64,000 bases of DNA from Limnoperna fortunei (GCA_944474755.1 OX104123.1:22655083-22719082); one strand, 5' to 3'. Counted from the stretch's first letter, positions 32,268 through 45,265 are shown. A program made the numbers and translations. The notes: generated from the letters alone by a model not told the origin.

Positions 32268-34283
32268 AATATCCATGACAAGAAAGTTCCCAATAATACA
32301 TCGTTGTAAAATATCCCCAAAAGGGAGTAAAATGGAATAGACTAAGAATGAGAAAGAGAATCATATTATGGCCACGAACGAAAGATTCTTATCGAGCGTG
32401 CTATTCTTGATATTGAACGCGCAGAGAGGTTAGCATTCTCCCCAAAAGACCTCGTTTATGCAAGCGACGAATTTAAGCTTACAAATGCAAATAGCGTCGG
32501 CTGTTGAATATACAACCAAACCTTATTATTTCAAACCTGTTTATTATGAGTAGAGCAACACACACTCGCAGTTGCGGCGTATGTAACTAATGTCGTTTGT
32601 GTGATGTTTGTTATTTCGTTGCAATACTATATGAAATAAAAAAAAAAGCTCCTGCGCGAAGACCAACAATCGTCCTATGTGTTTCTTGTCCAACAAAAGA
32701 CCTGTGACCATATTGGAATTATTTACAGTGTTCGACCGACAGTCTGCCAAAAGCTGGCGGATAATAGATACGAAAAAACTGACCGGGAACCATATTGTGT
32801 AATGTGTCTGGGGACTGCTACGCAACGTGCACGATAAAGAAGATTTTTGTCGCGTTCGAAAAAGAGCAGGCTAATTGTAGCTACAAGATGCCAACCGTTT
32901 CGTTCCTACCCAAACTCCTTACTTTTTTAATGGCAGTCAAATTTTCCAGTCCATTTGCCCATCCCATTGTCCAGCTTGATGCATTGTTTGCTAACGATTA
33001 ACAGCGTTCTGACTGTATAGCCATGTCGAGAAAACAACAGTCCGAACACAAAGTTTTCGTATTATGTATGACATTATTGTATAAATTACGCTGCCTTGTG
33101 TTAAATATATTCCTTTTCCTAAACATTCATAACTCATAAAACAATTACATCAGAGGGAAGAGACATATAGAAAATTTATTGCTTCCGTGGCGTAATGAAC
33201 ACTGATATCTTGCACCATGTAGACCTTATGCATATTTATTAATACTGATGACCACAGAAGGCTAGCTTTGAATCAAAAACTTGAGGTTATTTCTCGGCTT
33301 GTGTTATACAGATAGCTCGAAATTGATCACACAATCAATTAACCAACACAATTATAAAGGGGGTGTGTTTTTAATTTAGTTTATTTTTCCACATATCTAA
33401 GGGCCACACTCACCTTAAATCATCCATATCTTCATCTATGGATCTTGATTCGGCAAACATCGATAAAACTCGTTTATTTACCTCGAGTGGTATTCCAATT
33501 TCTCACCGCTCAATGAAAGTTATTGCCTGTACGTCATGAAATAAAGTTCTTTGTCGTCATGTATTACACAATGTTTTTAACTGCTCAATATAAGAGATGA
33601 ATAAAATCGCATGGGAAATTTATTATTATTTAAAAGAGATCATTAAAAGTAATATACTGATAAAACATCAATAATGAAAGCGACGGTACATATTATAAAA
33701 TGTTTTTATGTGTTTATGTTCGACCTTGTATCCTATTACAGTGAAAAAAACATGCAAAACAGCTATTGTTTACGACTTTGTTTTTTATCCGAATCATTTA
33801 ATTTTTCCTTTAAAGACTTTTAAAACCGTAAATAACGCCGGGTGTGTTAAAACGAATAATAAATAACAGGATAGAGCGATATTGTATAAGTACAATGTTT
33901 TCGTTGCATGAACCAATGTACTCTTATAAATATTTATGTGCAACTTCTTCGGCGTCCGCGGCTAATGGTGCAGACACGTTTAGTTTGCGTAGGATCGAGG
34001 CATTTCGGTCTACTCGAATGAAAAGTTATTGCAAGTCTACAAACAAGCACTTGAATTAATTATTGGTCAGAAAACAAAAAGACCTCGCGCATTTGATCGT
34101 TACGAAAATTTTACTTTGACAAAAATCTGAACTACATTTAATACTACTCTATTGATCATATACATTATATGTTTAGTCCCAATTGTATCTTACACATTTC
34201 TGTGTATAAAAAGCGGAAGAGCACAATTTTTGATTCACCTTCCAATGTTTGGCGGAAAATCCTGGTTTTTTTTACATTTTTAT
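32268..34283. other. Spacer
   Basis: No supported gene. Frames at 32544-32825 and 33844-34059 are short and unlike any family I know. Confidence 0.4.
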
Positions 34284-34543
34284 TGTTTGAATGTTGTTTA
34301 ACGCTACTTTCAGCAATTTTTCAGCTATATCATGGCGTAGTTGTTATTGGGACAGGAAAAAAATTATATACAGGACAAAGCCCCCAACATTCGGTAGGAA
34401 AACGAACAATATTTATCAAATAATAAAATTGGAGTCAAGCGCACCCTGCCTGAATACAGACTTGAACCCACAATCTAAGTGGCGACTGACAACGTGATCA
34501 ATAATAGGCAAATTACTTTAATCACTCGGCAACCTCGGCCCCT
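34284..34543 (-). mobile_element. tRNA-derived SINE, diverged
   Basis: Complete but eroded, minus strand. Head ggccgaggttgccgagtgat, tail complement of ttgtttgaatgttgtttaac. A tttttatt word flanks both sides and is a weak TSD candidate. Confidence 0.85.
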
Positions 34544-34915
34544 CGAATGTTTTTATTAACACACCAACTCAAACATAGAGTATGGAAGCGGGGGTTTGGC
34601 ATGCCTTAAAACGTTTTGAAATCCCTGTACCAAGTGAGGACCAATGTTTTATTTTTTGTTATTGATTCTCGAGTTTGCCAACGTCCTGGACTTAGATTTG
34701 TCGATTGTCTTTTTATTCGATTTGTTTGGTGTTCGGTATTTCGTTACAACATACATTCAAAGCAAACTTTTATGGCTTCTAGTTGAATACTTTAAGTAAA
34801 TGTATTGAAATAAAAGGCCTTTATCTTATCTTTTAACTACATTTCGAACAAGAGCTTATATGATCTTGTAATCAAAAATACAACAAAGTTCCAGGCATAC
34901 ATTGCTACGGCTGAC
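34544..34915. other. Spacer
   Basis: Nothing recognised. Confidence 0.4.
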
Positions 34916-34954
34916 GCGAGTTTCGTCTATTCAAGACTCATCAGAGGAGCTACC
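34916..34954 (-). ncRNA. Hammerhead-like core, diverged copy
   Basis: Minus strand has CTGATGAG, GTCT/AGAC with loop TGAAT, and GAAA. Stem III is eroded (CTCGCGTCAGCCG before TA), so it is probably inactive. Both core strings are conserved. Confidence 0.5.
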
Positions 34955-35160
34955 CAAAAGATTGAAAATGAAAAACACTAAATAAATATGAAGAGCATAT
35001 AACAATAAAAGCAAAATATGCCGAACTGAAACCAAACTATGACTAAGATCAATCTATACCTGGAGTAGGAAGAACCTTAGGGTAAATTACAGACTTCATG
35101 TTCATGTTGCATCGCCATTGTGGACAGTTCGGCTACGTCGCATCAATCAATCTTATACAA

Positions 35161-35296
35161 TTATCACCCTAGTTGGTGTGTGACCAAGTGATTTCGTTCC
35201 CCGAGAAAGTAAGGTCACCCGAGGGCTTGCCAAGAGGGTGACCTTACTTTTCGAGGGGAAAGAAATCACTGGGTCACACACCAACTAGGGTGATAA
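35161..35296. repeat. Long near-perfect palindrome
   Basis: ttatcaccctagttggtgtg at the left is matched by its complement at the right, with arms of about 65 bp and a small loop near agggcttgccaag. A partial motif gagggtgaccttac recurs at about 35500, so it may be one end of a larger element. No TSD. Confidence 0.9.
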
Positions 35297-36830
35297 CTGA
35301 TATATTATATCGAATATTTAAATGAAAACAATTCAATATCTGCAACCTATTTTGGACAATTTAACCTTTTTCCACAGGAAAAAATCCAGCCATTACAATG
35401 TAGACAGAAACATGTTAACATATACTACTGTTTTGTTTTAATGTTTTATTACGTATATGTACATTTGTCCAAACGCAAAATCTCGCAAAATCTCACGCGA
35501 GGGTGACCTTACCATGCGGCCCAACGGTTACCGGTTGACCCAGCGGAATCTCACATGTCACGTGACGGCGTCTAAGCGAATCAAAATAAAGATTTCTATT
35601 TAAGTATATAATATAGTGCAATGATATGTCTAGACGTTCGCGAGGTCTAGGTTCAGATTTTTTAAACGGTTCCAGAAGTTTGTGAATATATCCAGCAGTT
35701 CATAAATAAGATGAATTTTTTCAGTATAAAACAAAAATATGATCATCAACCAAAACAAGTCTAAGCTTACATAAACAATCTATGTACATGTATCTATTAT
35801 CTCAATACTGTTTACTCTGATAAAAAAAAAAATAAGTACCAAAAAATGTCTTTATTTTAAGGCATTATTTACCCGGAAATTTCCGCCATTTTCTAAATGC
35901 ATTGTGACCTGGGTTCTACAAGAATGAATCCATTTCTATAGGAAATACATTGCGTGATATGTTGTTCCGTTTCATTCATGAATGTTCGTGTAACTTAAAA
36001 TTCACTTCTTTGCCAGTAAGTAGTGAATTATTTTATGGTGTTAAATCGTAAAAAAGACGATGTAAAGTGGATTCACAAACGCAAAGTTTCTGAAAAGAGA
36101 ACGTATGGGCGTTTCACGTGAATTTGAAGGGGATGTTTAAAAAAGTAGTACAGACATGATTTGTGACTCACTTGGTATGTTGTTTAAAAAGTTTATACCC
36201 AGAAAACACCTTTTTATGCATTTTCCTCCACATTTTTAAACTGTATAATTCAGAAGGGGCAAAGGCGCTCGAGAACGTGTTATTGGCAAAAATATAATTT
36301 AGAAAATATTAGGGGCATGTTTTAACCCAGAATTCACCCTCTATGCATATTCTTTGACAAAGGTAAACGGATTAAAACAAGAATTGACCGGATGCACAGA
36401 AAGTATTGTTATTATAATATTGTTAAAGAAAGATTAACCCTGAAAACAACTTTTTTGCATTTCTCTTTCTACATTTCAACTTAATCAAACAAGAAAAGAC
36501 CGGTTTCACTAAAAAGTGTTGTTATTGTTATTGTTTGAAAAGACTGATGGGAAGTTTTCATGTGCTACAAACATGCATTCACTAATGAATCACGTGATCA
36601 CAAAAATGGATAAAATAAACTTCTTTTTTGTAAACTTGTACGGTTCAACTCCGACACATTTAATAATAATGTACAGTATTAAAACAATGTTTTCATTTAA
36701 ATGAGGTATGTTCTGAAACTATGTCGCCTGAAACATATTTGCTTTTAATGGTTAATACTTTGATTCTGCAAACATTTACGTCATAACTTATTTCCCTTTC
36801 ACATCTTCAGTGACGTGGTTGATTTTTGTT
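35297..36830. other. AT-rich spacer
   Basis: Apart from the partial palindrome motif near 35500, nothing is recognised. Confidence 0.4.
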
Positions 36831-36932
36831 GTGTTTGTTTGAATGACGTTTAACGCTACTTTCAACAACTTCTTCAGCTATTCCATGGCGTCCAGTTTTT
36901 ATTGGGGAGCAAGCCGGTGTACCCGGAGAAAA
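36831..36932 (-). mobile_element. 5'-truncated SINE
   Basis: Only the 3' half is present: complement of tgtttgaatgacgtttaacg through tttattggggagcaagccgg. Confidence 0.85.
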
Positions 36933-39077
36933 ACACATTTGTTTACTTGCTGTTTAACAAACGTCTTCCTTATTGTGCATCAGGAAATTCTTGGTCAGAT
37001 CCATCACTCTTTCAACTGAAACTGTGAAAGTGGAATTATTCCACAGTTCTGCTTATCCAATATGTGCTTACTTTCTATCGTTTTTTGTGGTTGGGTGGCA
37101 TAGAGTTTATCAAAACAATATAATGTTTCATATCTGCATAATAAAATCTGCTATTATTTTAAAATCCTAGTTTTCCTTATTTACAGAAGCAAAACTGTTT
37201 CCTTTCTCGTAAGAAACGAAAACGTTTCTCTCCCCTAAATAAAACAGTTGTTTGTTTATTGTTATATGTTAATATATGAATAAAAGACTGATTTTTATAT
37301 ACAAATAAGAAATTTTATCTACAGAAATGTGCTACGTGATCGGTGGGTTTCATTTTCCTGAAAAAGGCTTAAAAACATATTCATAGCAGAGGTTTTTAGG
37401 GCGGAGGCAATTTTTCATCAAAAACGTTTGAGCTATTTGGATAGTTGTCTGAAAACGAAGATAATTATTTCCGGTCTGTACATCAATTCTAATTGTCAAG
37501 AAGCTTTTAATTTTCTTTTATAACGTTGTTTATCTGTCGTCTTACTTACGTTTGGAATTTATCGAGAATTAGTGTCTGCATTGAAAAGCAATTAAACCCA
37601 TAATGTCTTTTAAGCCATTCGACGTCACGCGACTTTCCGCGTACGTATAAACTTAACAAATAACACATGCCTAGATATTTTTTGTATGTAGAAAAATATA
37701 TGCTTTGAAAATGTTATAATTTAAGGATTAAGGATTTTCGCTGCTTTTACTCATAATAAATAGGATGTTTCCTTTCTAGCATTTTTATGTAATATACATA
37801 TATATTAAAAATATACAAAAAATTCCTTCAAGACAGAAATAGACGGATTTCGATTAACAACAAGTAGCGTCAGACCTGAAATCGAATCCCACGTTTTGGG
37901 AGGCCATGCTGATGCTGCATACCACATTTCAAGAAAATATGATTGGTTATATGCTGAGTAAATTGTTACGAAAATTTGTTGCCCACCCGTCCGACATTCA
38001 CCATATTATAACCCGGATTTTCACTCCGTGAATTCAATCCGTCGTTTGCTTGTTTATTTTATTTTTTTTCTTTCTTTTTTTTTCTTTAGGTAGGGTGCGA
38101 TCTCTTACATGTGTAATCATCACTGATCACAAAATCTGGACATGGGCATCATATCATAGAAGCAATAAAAAATCTTTATCAGTTTGTATATTAATAAAAT
38201 CTCAATAATAACAATTAGGTAACATATATAGTTTGCATATTCATAAAGAAAATTATAATATTGTACATCTCAACTTCAGATTTTGACCACTTTTTAAAAA
38301 GGGTTCGGGAAAATGTTTATATGTTTATATCAATATTTTCTCCGTCGAGGGATAACACAATTTTTGTCATGCATATGGTATAATTCGCATCGCCGGAACA
38401 ACGGAAATTTTGATATTCCTTGATGTTGAAATTTTTTTTAGGTATACAGTTATTATTTATAAATAAATCCAAATTGAAATAACTGAATTTTAAGATCGAG
38501 ATCAGGTGTTCCGTGATGTAATATAAAAAACTTTCTTCCAGCCTCTTACGAAAAATATCTTCTAGAAATCAGAAGTTAGTATTCTTCAATTGATTTTCTT
38601 CAAGATTTAAATAAAAAATGATAATTTGGTTTTAGACGGAAAAAGGGGGTGGTGATAATGGGTATCTTATAGACAAACTACTATAATGTAACTACATTTC
38701 AATAGGAACTTGATTACTAAAAGAAAATGTACCGACAGGACAATTTAGCGAACTTTGGAAAATTACGTCGATCCTGATTAGCAATCTCATTACAATTCGA
38801 ACGATGTTTATGTGCCTTTTATTTGGTACGAGGTACGAAACGAGTTGTGAATAATTGCAGTAACTATGGTAACAGTAGCCCAATAATAAAGACAAAAAAT
38901 CTCTTTTACTACTATTCAAATTAATAACGCAGTTTGAATGGACACTATTAAGCGGGCAAATACAATCTCAGAAGCCTCCTCTTTCTTAACTCAATGACCA
39001 CTCAAACACGCATGTGTACTATGATAAAGTTCATTTTATTGTATCACTTGTTTTAAAAACATCGTTTTTTATTGTTC
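36933..39077. other. AT-rich spacer
   Basis: No gene, repeat or structure recognised, apart from a T/C-rich tract near 38055-38090. Confidence 0.4.
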
Positions 39078-39229
39078 GAACACCGACCTTTGGTAAGAAA
39101 CTTGGCAACCCTTGTAAATTAAGGCTGGAGTCTAGTGGATCCTGCCGAATTGAAACTAGAACCCGAAATCTCAGTATTGACAGACAACCTGTAGACGCAC
39201 TACCTTAAACCTTCGGCCACCGAGGTCTT
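39078..39229 (-). mobile_element. SINE 5' part
   Basis: Head gacctcggtggccgaaggtt and part of the centre on the minus strand. The tail half is missing. Confidence 0.82.
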
Positions 39230-39305
39230 ATTAAGAACATTGAATTGGGTGAGAAAATACTTCAGTGCGTACTATATGCAGTAAAAAGTGGTATTCTTCA
39301 CCAGT

Positions 39306-39549
39306 CTGTGCAAGGGTTCCTCTGCGATTGATCACGTGGTTTGTCAACACTGCGATTGCGGTTGGAGTCTCACTGCGGTAAGGGTGCACTCGACTCAAAT
39401 CTTAATTAACAAGGACTGCCAGTTTTCCTACTGAATTTCGGTGGTTTTCTTCGAGCATCTCGGGTTCTTTTCCATTAAATACCTGGCGCCACGCTATACC
39501 AGACGAATTACTGACAGCGGCTTAAACAAAATCAAGCAAACAAACAAAT
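39306..39549 (+). mobile_element. tRNA-derived SINE, diverged
   Basis: gattgatcacgtggtttgtc, B-box region attgcggttggagtctcac, gccagttttcctactg, then cggcttaaac and a caaacaaac tail. Confidence 0.85.
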
Positions 39550-40106
39550 CATCTATTAAACATTGACATTCTTAATACAGACGTGTAGCTTAAAAAAAAG
39601 CGTCGTTAAACAATATTCAAAGAAACATTTAATACAAACTGCAGTGTAAGATGAAAAACATATTTAAATCATTGTATGAAATTCACGTGTCTGATTACTT
39701 TTCTGACGGACCGTGCGTGGTTAATGACAATATGAGTTAATTATTAGTGTTCATGTAGATGTGACGATGTTTTTTCCAGGTGTTTCAAAATATAATAAAT
39801 GCATTAGCCGACAGATTACCTATTTAAAACGCTTTTAAGTTCAAAACGGATCTCAAAAAGTTTAAAAGTTGAACTGTACTGAATAATGTATAAAATTGTA
39901 CACATATGGCTCTACTCCAATAGTATTAAATATATAACGATATATATGGTGCATTCCTCATTTGAGTCTTAGGCATTTCATGCAAACACACATGTGTGAG
40001 ACAAGTGATACGAAAGGCCGCAAAATAGCTAGCTCTATAAGGAAAACCGCCTGCCGTTTTTTCTGAGACTGCATGCCATTGAAGCCAGTTACAATCTAAT
40101 CAATCT
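39550..40106. other. AT-rich spacer
   Basis: Nothing recognised. Confidence 0.4.
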
Positions 40107-40400
40107 CTGTGCCAAGGGTTCTGGGTATCCTACGTCAACAAAAATCACGTCTGACGCACATTGGTTGACGCAATGAGAGATATCTCTCTTGTAGGATAGA
40201 TGTAAAAACGTAAAACTGTATCAAAAGTGTATAAATGTATCATTGTTGTTTACAAAAGTAACGGGCAGACGACACATGTTTTTCGACAATAAAATGGGGA
40301 TGACGTGTGGCAGACGTTATATCTGGGAACCAGTGATGTCCTCTGCCGTAAAAAGGATCATCCAGTAGATATAGATGTTCCAGAGTCAAGGCTTGCAATT
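40107..40400 (+). repeat. Dispersed repeat R3, copy 3
   Basis: gttctgggtatcctacgtca, ttggttgacgcaatgagaga, gggcagacgacacatg, gtgtggcagacgttatatct and gggaaccagtgatgt, collinear with the copies at 17426 and 29712. Confidence 0.85.
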
Positions 40401-40946
40401 TTTGTGATCCAGTTACAAACTTGCTGTTAACAATGCGTAATCATTAAGGTTTCGATTAGTAAAAAACGTTGTTATTATTCTACGCCAAAGATTTTAAAAT
40501 GACTTAAAATATATGAAATGCGATTGACCGATTAAATGCTATTAGGTTCAAAACTGACCTCTAAAATCGTCTTACAATAGAGTAAAGTCTCTTGACCAAA
40601 AAAGCTGAAATGATATCGTACAAATATGGATATACTACAAAAGAATTATTATAAATATAGGCGCGGCATAAATGCGAACATCGCACATTGTAGGGTTCAT
40701 GACGTTACTTTATAACACCCTAACAATGTTTTATGCATTGCATAGGTGACGTGACGTCTTTCTCAAATTAATGTGCTGGCACTATGTTACAAAACGTCAT
40801 GTTGAAAACACAGCTTTTCCGAAATCGCGAAAACTTTTCTTTCATTTTTGTTGTTTATTTAAAATTAAGACTTTAATTTTATCGATGTCAAAATTATTTT
40901 GGTCTACTATTTAATTAACTTTAGTGCTCTTCTACAATATTTTCTT
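40401..40946. other. AT-rich spacer
   Basis: Nothing recognised beyond the SINE target duplication at its right edge. Confidence 0.4.
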
Positions 40947-41207
40947 GGGTCCTCGGTGGCCGAGTGGTCAAGGTAGTTCGTCTACTATTGATCACATGGT
41001 CTGTCAACACTGAGATTGCGGGTTCGATTCTCACTGCAGGCAGGGTGTACTCGACTCCAGTCTTAATTGACAAGGATTGTCAGTTTTCCTACCGCAGGTC
41101 GGGGGTTTTCTCCGGATACTCCGGCTTCCTCCCCCAATAAAAACTGGACGCCATAATATAGCTAAAAAATTGCTGAAAGTGGCGTTAAACATCATAAAAC
41201 AAACAAA
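40947..41207 (+). mobile_element. tRNA-derived SINE, full length, with TSD
   Basis: Near-consensus copy flanked by caatattttctt at 40935-40946 and 41208-41219. A box tggccgagtggtcaagg, B box gcgggttcgattctcac. Confidence 0.95.
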
Positions 41208-41219
41208 CAATATTTTCTT

Positions 41220-41860
41220 CGGATATAGATCAGCTACCATCTGAAATGTGTTTGTTCATTTGGATCACGTGACTTCTTTACACCCACGCATGTAACCGTA
41301 TAGCTCGCTATTATATATTTTTTCTAATATGGCAAATTTGATTAAATGTTCCGCCAAATCCATTTGGAAATTTGCGCTCTGAATTTTCGATTAGATCTTA
41401 AAGAGACAGATGTTTCTACTTTTTCACGATCTTTACGTTATTTATGTATTATTTTTGCTCGAGCAATCGTGCCAATTCAACTATATCGTGTGGAAACATG
41501 TCATAATTAACGAGTAAGTGTAGTAGAATTTATACTTATATTTCCATATACATGTATGTAATTTAGACCAAAAATAACATTCGCTGTCAAATAGCTAGAT
41601 AGAAACGTTAGGAATCGAAGATACATTTCTCTATAGGGAAATCAAAACCAATAAAACGTTATTTTTTACATTCTGGTTTGTCAACGGTAATTGACATACC
41701 TGACTGCAATTTATCATCGATTGAAGATGAACGTTGTTAATCGTGCAGCTTTCAAAGAAACTCCGAAAACAAATGCAATAAAACATTCGTATGATCATGA
41801 ATAATACTTAAACACGGGACACAAAATCAAATATGAGGTACTATGGTGATTGAAACTCAA
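41220..41860. other. AT-rich spacer
   Basis: Nothing recognised. Confidence 0.4.
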
Positions 41861-41869
41861 TCCTGACAC

Positions 41870-42290
41870 TAGTCTCGATCACCCAGACGCATATATAATA
41901 GCGTCTGGGATCACCTTATTTTAATTTCGCTACCAATAGATGGAGACAAACAATGATTCTATTTTTAGGGCCTTATTTTTAAACCAGGAAAACCATGCAA
42001 ACATATCTATACTTATAATATGACGTCACAGTAAGATTCACTCTTGATTATGCATAACAATAATATTTGTTTAATTAATTGATAAAGTAATATTTTATAA
42101 AAATATTCAAATGTAAACTTTGGTACAATTTGTTGTAAACTTCTTGATATGAACGGAAGTAATTTTTTAGACAATAAAAATATCATCCAATCAAAAATTA
42201 CGCCCAGTTTTGGGCGTAATGATAACGAGTTTAATATAGAGCTGAATCCAGACGCACAAATGTAATTAAGCGTCTGGATGATCGAGACTA
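41870..42290. mobile_element. MITE with 9-bp TSD and subterminal hairpins
   Basis: Starts tagtctcgatcacccagacg and ends with the near complement. It is flanked by tcctgacac at 41861-41869 and 42291-42299. Each end carries a small hairpin (ccagacgc/gcgtctgg), and an inner hairpin attacgccca/tgggcgtaat lies near 42207-42230. A 9-bp duplication is typical of Mutator-like elements, so it may be a non-autonomous one. No coding capacity. Confidence 0.92.
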
Positions 42291-42487
42291 TCCTGACACG
42301 GCAGTGTCAACAATATGGGTCGGAAGTGGGTTCTTTTCTGTGAGAGTTGTCAAAGTTGTCAAAATTGTAATTATAAATTGCTGTACCAAGTCGGGACTAT
42401 TGCTGTCATTGATATATTTTTGGTTGTCAGATCTCAAGTGTTTGTGCGGACTTTGATTCGTGGATTATTCCTTTGTGTTGGATATTT

Positions 42488-43408
42488 TTATACCCCCGCT
42501 CGACAGGGTCGGGGTATATAGTGGTCCTCATGTCCGTCCGTCCGTCCGTCCGTCTGTCCGTCCGTCCGTCCGTCCGTCCGTTCGTCCGTCCACATTTAGT
42601 TTCCGGATGATAATTCAAACAGTTTACATCCGATTTGAATGAAACTTTGTGATATTGTTATATATCATGTTGGTAAGAAGCCTATCGATTTTGGGGGAAA
42701 TCCGTCAAATTTCAAGGTCACAGGCCTCGAAAAACGTTAGAAATTTTAACAAAAAAGTTGTTTCCGGACAATAACTCAAAAAGTTTACATCTGATTTGAA
42801 TGAAACTTTGGGATATTGTTATATATCATGTTGGTAAGAAGCCTATCGATTTTGGGGGAAATCCGTCAAATTTCAAGGTCACAGTCCACGAAAAACATTA
42901 GAAATTTTAACAAAAAAGTTGTTTCTGGACAATAACTCAAAAAGTTTACATCCGATTTGAATGAAACTTTGGGATATTGTTATATATCAGGTTGGTAAGA
43001 AGCCTATCGATTTTGGGGGAAATCCGTCAAATTTCAAGGTCACAGTCCACGAAAAACGTTAGAAATTTTAACATAAAAATTGTTTCCTGACAATAACTCA
43101 AAACGTTTACATCCGATTTGAATGAAACTTTGGGATATTGCCATATATCAGGTTGGTAAGAAGCCTATCCATTTTGGGGGAAATCCGTCAAATTTCAAGG
43201 TCACAGTCCACGAAAAACGTTAGAAATTTTAACATAAAAGTTGTTTCGGACAATAACTCAAAAAGTTTGCATCCGATTTGATTGAAACTTTGGGATATTG
43301 TAATATATCAGATTGGTAAAAAGCCTTTTGATTTTGGGGGAAATCCATCAAATTTCAAGGTTGCAGTCCACGAAAAATGTTAGAAATTTTCACAAAAGCG
43401 GGGGTATC
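42488..43408 (-). mobile_element. Pearl-like element: CCGT microsatellite plus 161-bp core repeats
   Basis: Bounded by tatacccccgct and agcgggggtat. From left: a (ccgt)n tract at about 42531-42592, then about five units of 161 bp (landmark agtttacatc at 42621, 42782 and 42943, with variants at 43104 and 43264). Bivalve pearl elements combine a core repeat of about 160 bp with an ACGG/ACTG microsatellite, so this reads as one on the minus strand. Pearl elements have been grouped with Helitron/Helentron-derived non-autonomous elements. The family label is from memory and needs alignment. Confidence 0.75.
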
Positions 43409-43512
43409 AGCGATCGCTAGATCGACTTTGTCTAGTTATTATTGCCTTCGTCTATATTGATATTAATTTGTCGTTTATTTGTATTTTTCAGGTTTCAGAT
43501 GGAATAAACAAA

Positions 43513-44319
43513 ATGGGAGAATCAGAAAACGAAAAATTCTTGAAGAACCTAAGAATTTTATTAAAGAAAAGAGACATAGAAAAAATAAAATCCTTGATAA
43601 GAGATCAAAAGTTTGATGTTAATTTACGTGATCTTTCTCAGGACTTACAAACACCCTTAATGAAACTCTGTTATAGTGAAATTCCAGATACGAGCTTGTT
43701 AGAAATCGTTGATTTGCTGTTAGACCGCAATGCTGATTTAAACCTTCAGGATTCTTTAGGAAGAACCGCAGTCATGCACGCTTGTATAGCAAGGCGAACA
43801 ACCATAGCAGATTACGTCATCGGCGATCCCACAACGAGGCTGGAAATATTCGACTTTGATGGAAACTCTGTTCTTTCTCATGCGGTCAAAAGTATTGATT
43901 TTATCATAACAAAAAGAATTCTTGAGCATCCGGCTGGACTGGCACTGCTCGAAATATACAATAGCAATGGTAAGTTCCTGTAGTGACGTCACAACGTATT
44001 TTTCTCGTCGGGGACTTGCGTCACGATGTACTTTTCATATATCTTGTTCCTATCATATCGTTGCCTTTTGTATACGACAATTTACAAGTCCCGCGAAAAA
44101 AAATAAAAAAGAAAAATCACAAGGGAAATATTTTTTCAATTGCTGAATAACTCAAAAGGTACAAAGGATATATATGAATCTTAGGCACTCATCCGTTCTT
44201 CTTTCCTTCCTTGTATACCTGAATGCTTTCTGTGGCTCAACATGCATTGCCTAGTGCGTTCCTGGGGGTAAGATAAGTGATAAATGTTCTAACCCTTAAT
44301 ATACTTCTCATTGGACGTC

Positions 44320-44355
<36 letters not shown>

Positions 44356-45265
44356 TAAAAGCCATGAAGCTTAAGCGTTAACATAACAGTTGATTTGGAA
44401 CATGTAAATACAAGTTTAAAAATCTGTTTCATAATTTATATATGCATATGAATACAAGAGAACAATTTGCTAGTAATTTAATTTAAATATAGTTTTTTCA
44501 AGAAAAGCCTGCAGTATTTAAATCGTTGTCTTTTCAGCACAGAAGCCTTTACATATTGCAATTAGCTCTGGAAATAAAAAGATGATAAAACTCTTAGAGC
44601 AATACGAATCGAAAATTCCAAAACCTAAATTAAAAGACAAGCAAGTTAAGTTAGAACACGATTCAGTTTCGACGCTGTATTCGCCAAGAACGGAAAGGAA
44701 TGTTCTTGTCAAGAGAGGTGCATATTCGAACTCATTAGCTCTAAAATTAGACTCAGCATCGCCAGACGATGAATCAGATCACGCGATTTCGCTAACGACA
44801 GCGAGACTTGGGAGAAGTAAAAAGTGTGCTGATATGTATTCTCCTGAACTGATCTTGCCGTCAATATCTGAGAATACAGATAAAAACCAAACACAGAAAA
44901 GCGAATCCTCATTATCTAGAAGGAAAGCACGACGTAATTCGGTTTCACTTCCGGATCTGCGCGACACTCCTAATTGTTTAGTTCGATCAGGGGATAATAC
45001 TCCTGCCTGTATCAATACTGACACGCCGGTAATAGATGACGATGATGACGACGAAGATGCTTTTATAAACACAAATGTGTCTCCTCGGAAAAAGCCAGAG
45101 AATCGAAATATTCGAAAGTGCATTTCGGAAAATCATATTTCTTTTCCAAGCATTGTTAATAAAAATGCAAAACCAAATTCGCAGGTAAAAAGAACTCTGA
45201 CGGAGTCGAGTATTTTCAGTAACAGCGATGATGCATTGTCACGTACCTTGCAAAGATTGTTATAG
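43513..45265 (+). CDS. Ankyrin-repeat protein, two coding exons
   Basis: Join of 43513-43969 and 44538-45265, 394 aa. The first exon follows an acceptor (tatttttcag, exon from 43492), so the 5' UTR is split and the upstream exon is not identified. Frame upstream of 43513 is ignored as intronic. Donor at 43970 (GTAAGT), acceptor tgtcttttcag before 44538; the G|CA split codon keeps the frame. Residues of about 10-170 hold four or five ankyrin repeats: TPLMKLC (47-53), GRTAVMHACI (83-92), GNSVLSHAV, KPLHIAISSGNKKMIKLL (155-172). The rest is Ser/basic-rich and likely disordered, with RRNSVSLPDL (284-293, a kinase or 14-3-3-type site by pattern) and an acidic run DDDDDDED (319-326). The plan recalls ANKRD34-type proteins, but that is a guess. 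Intracellular; partner unknown. Confidence 0.85.
43970..44537 (+). other. Intron of the ankyrin gene
   Basis: GT-AG intron with a (caat)n tract at about 44322-44355, probably the tail of an eroded retroposon. Confidence 0.8.

Noticed and set aside
38692..38919. 75-codon frame with CPVGTFSFSN resembling a cysteine-rich extracellular module
   Set aside because: A single short match with no flanking cysteine pattern or splice sites to support an exon.
40947..41030. Functional tRNA-Ser/Leu gene
   Set aside because: A and B boxes are those of a SINE head. No cloverleaf with a proper anticodon arm and acceptor closes, and more than 20 similar heads continue into the same SINE body.
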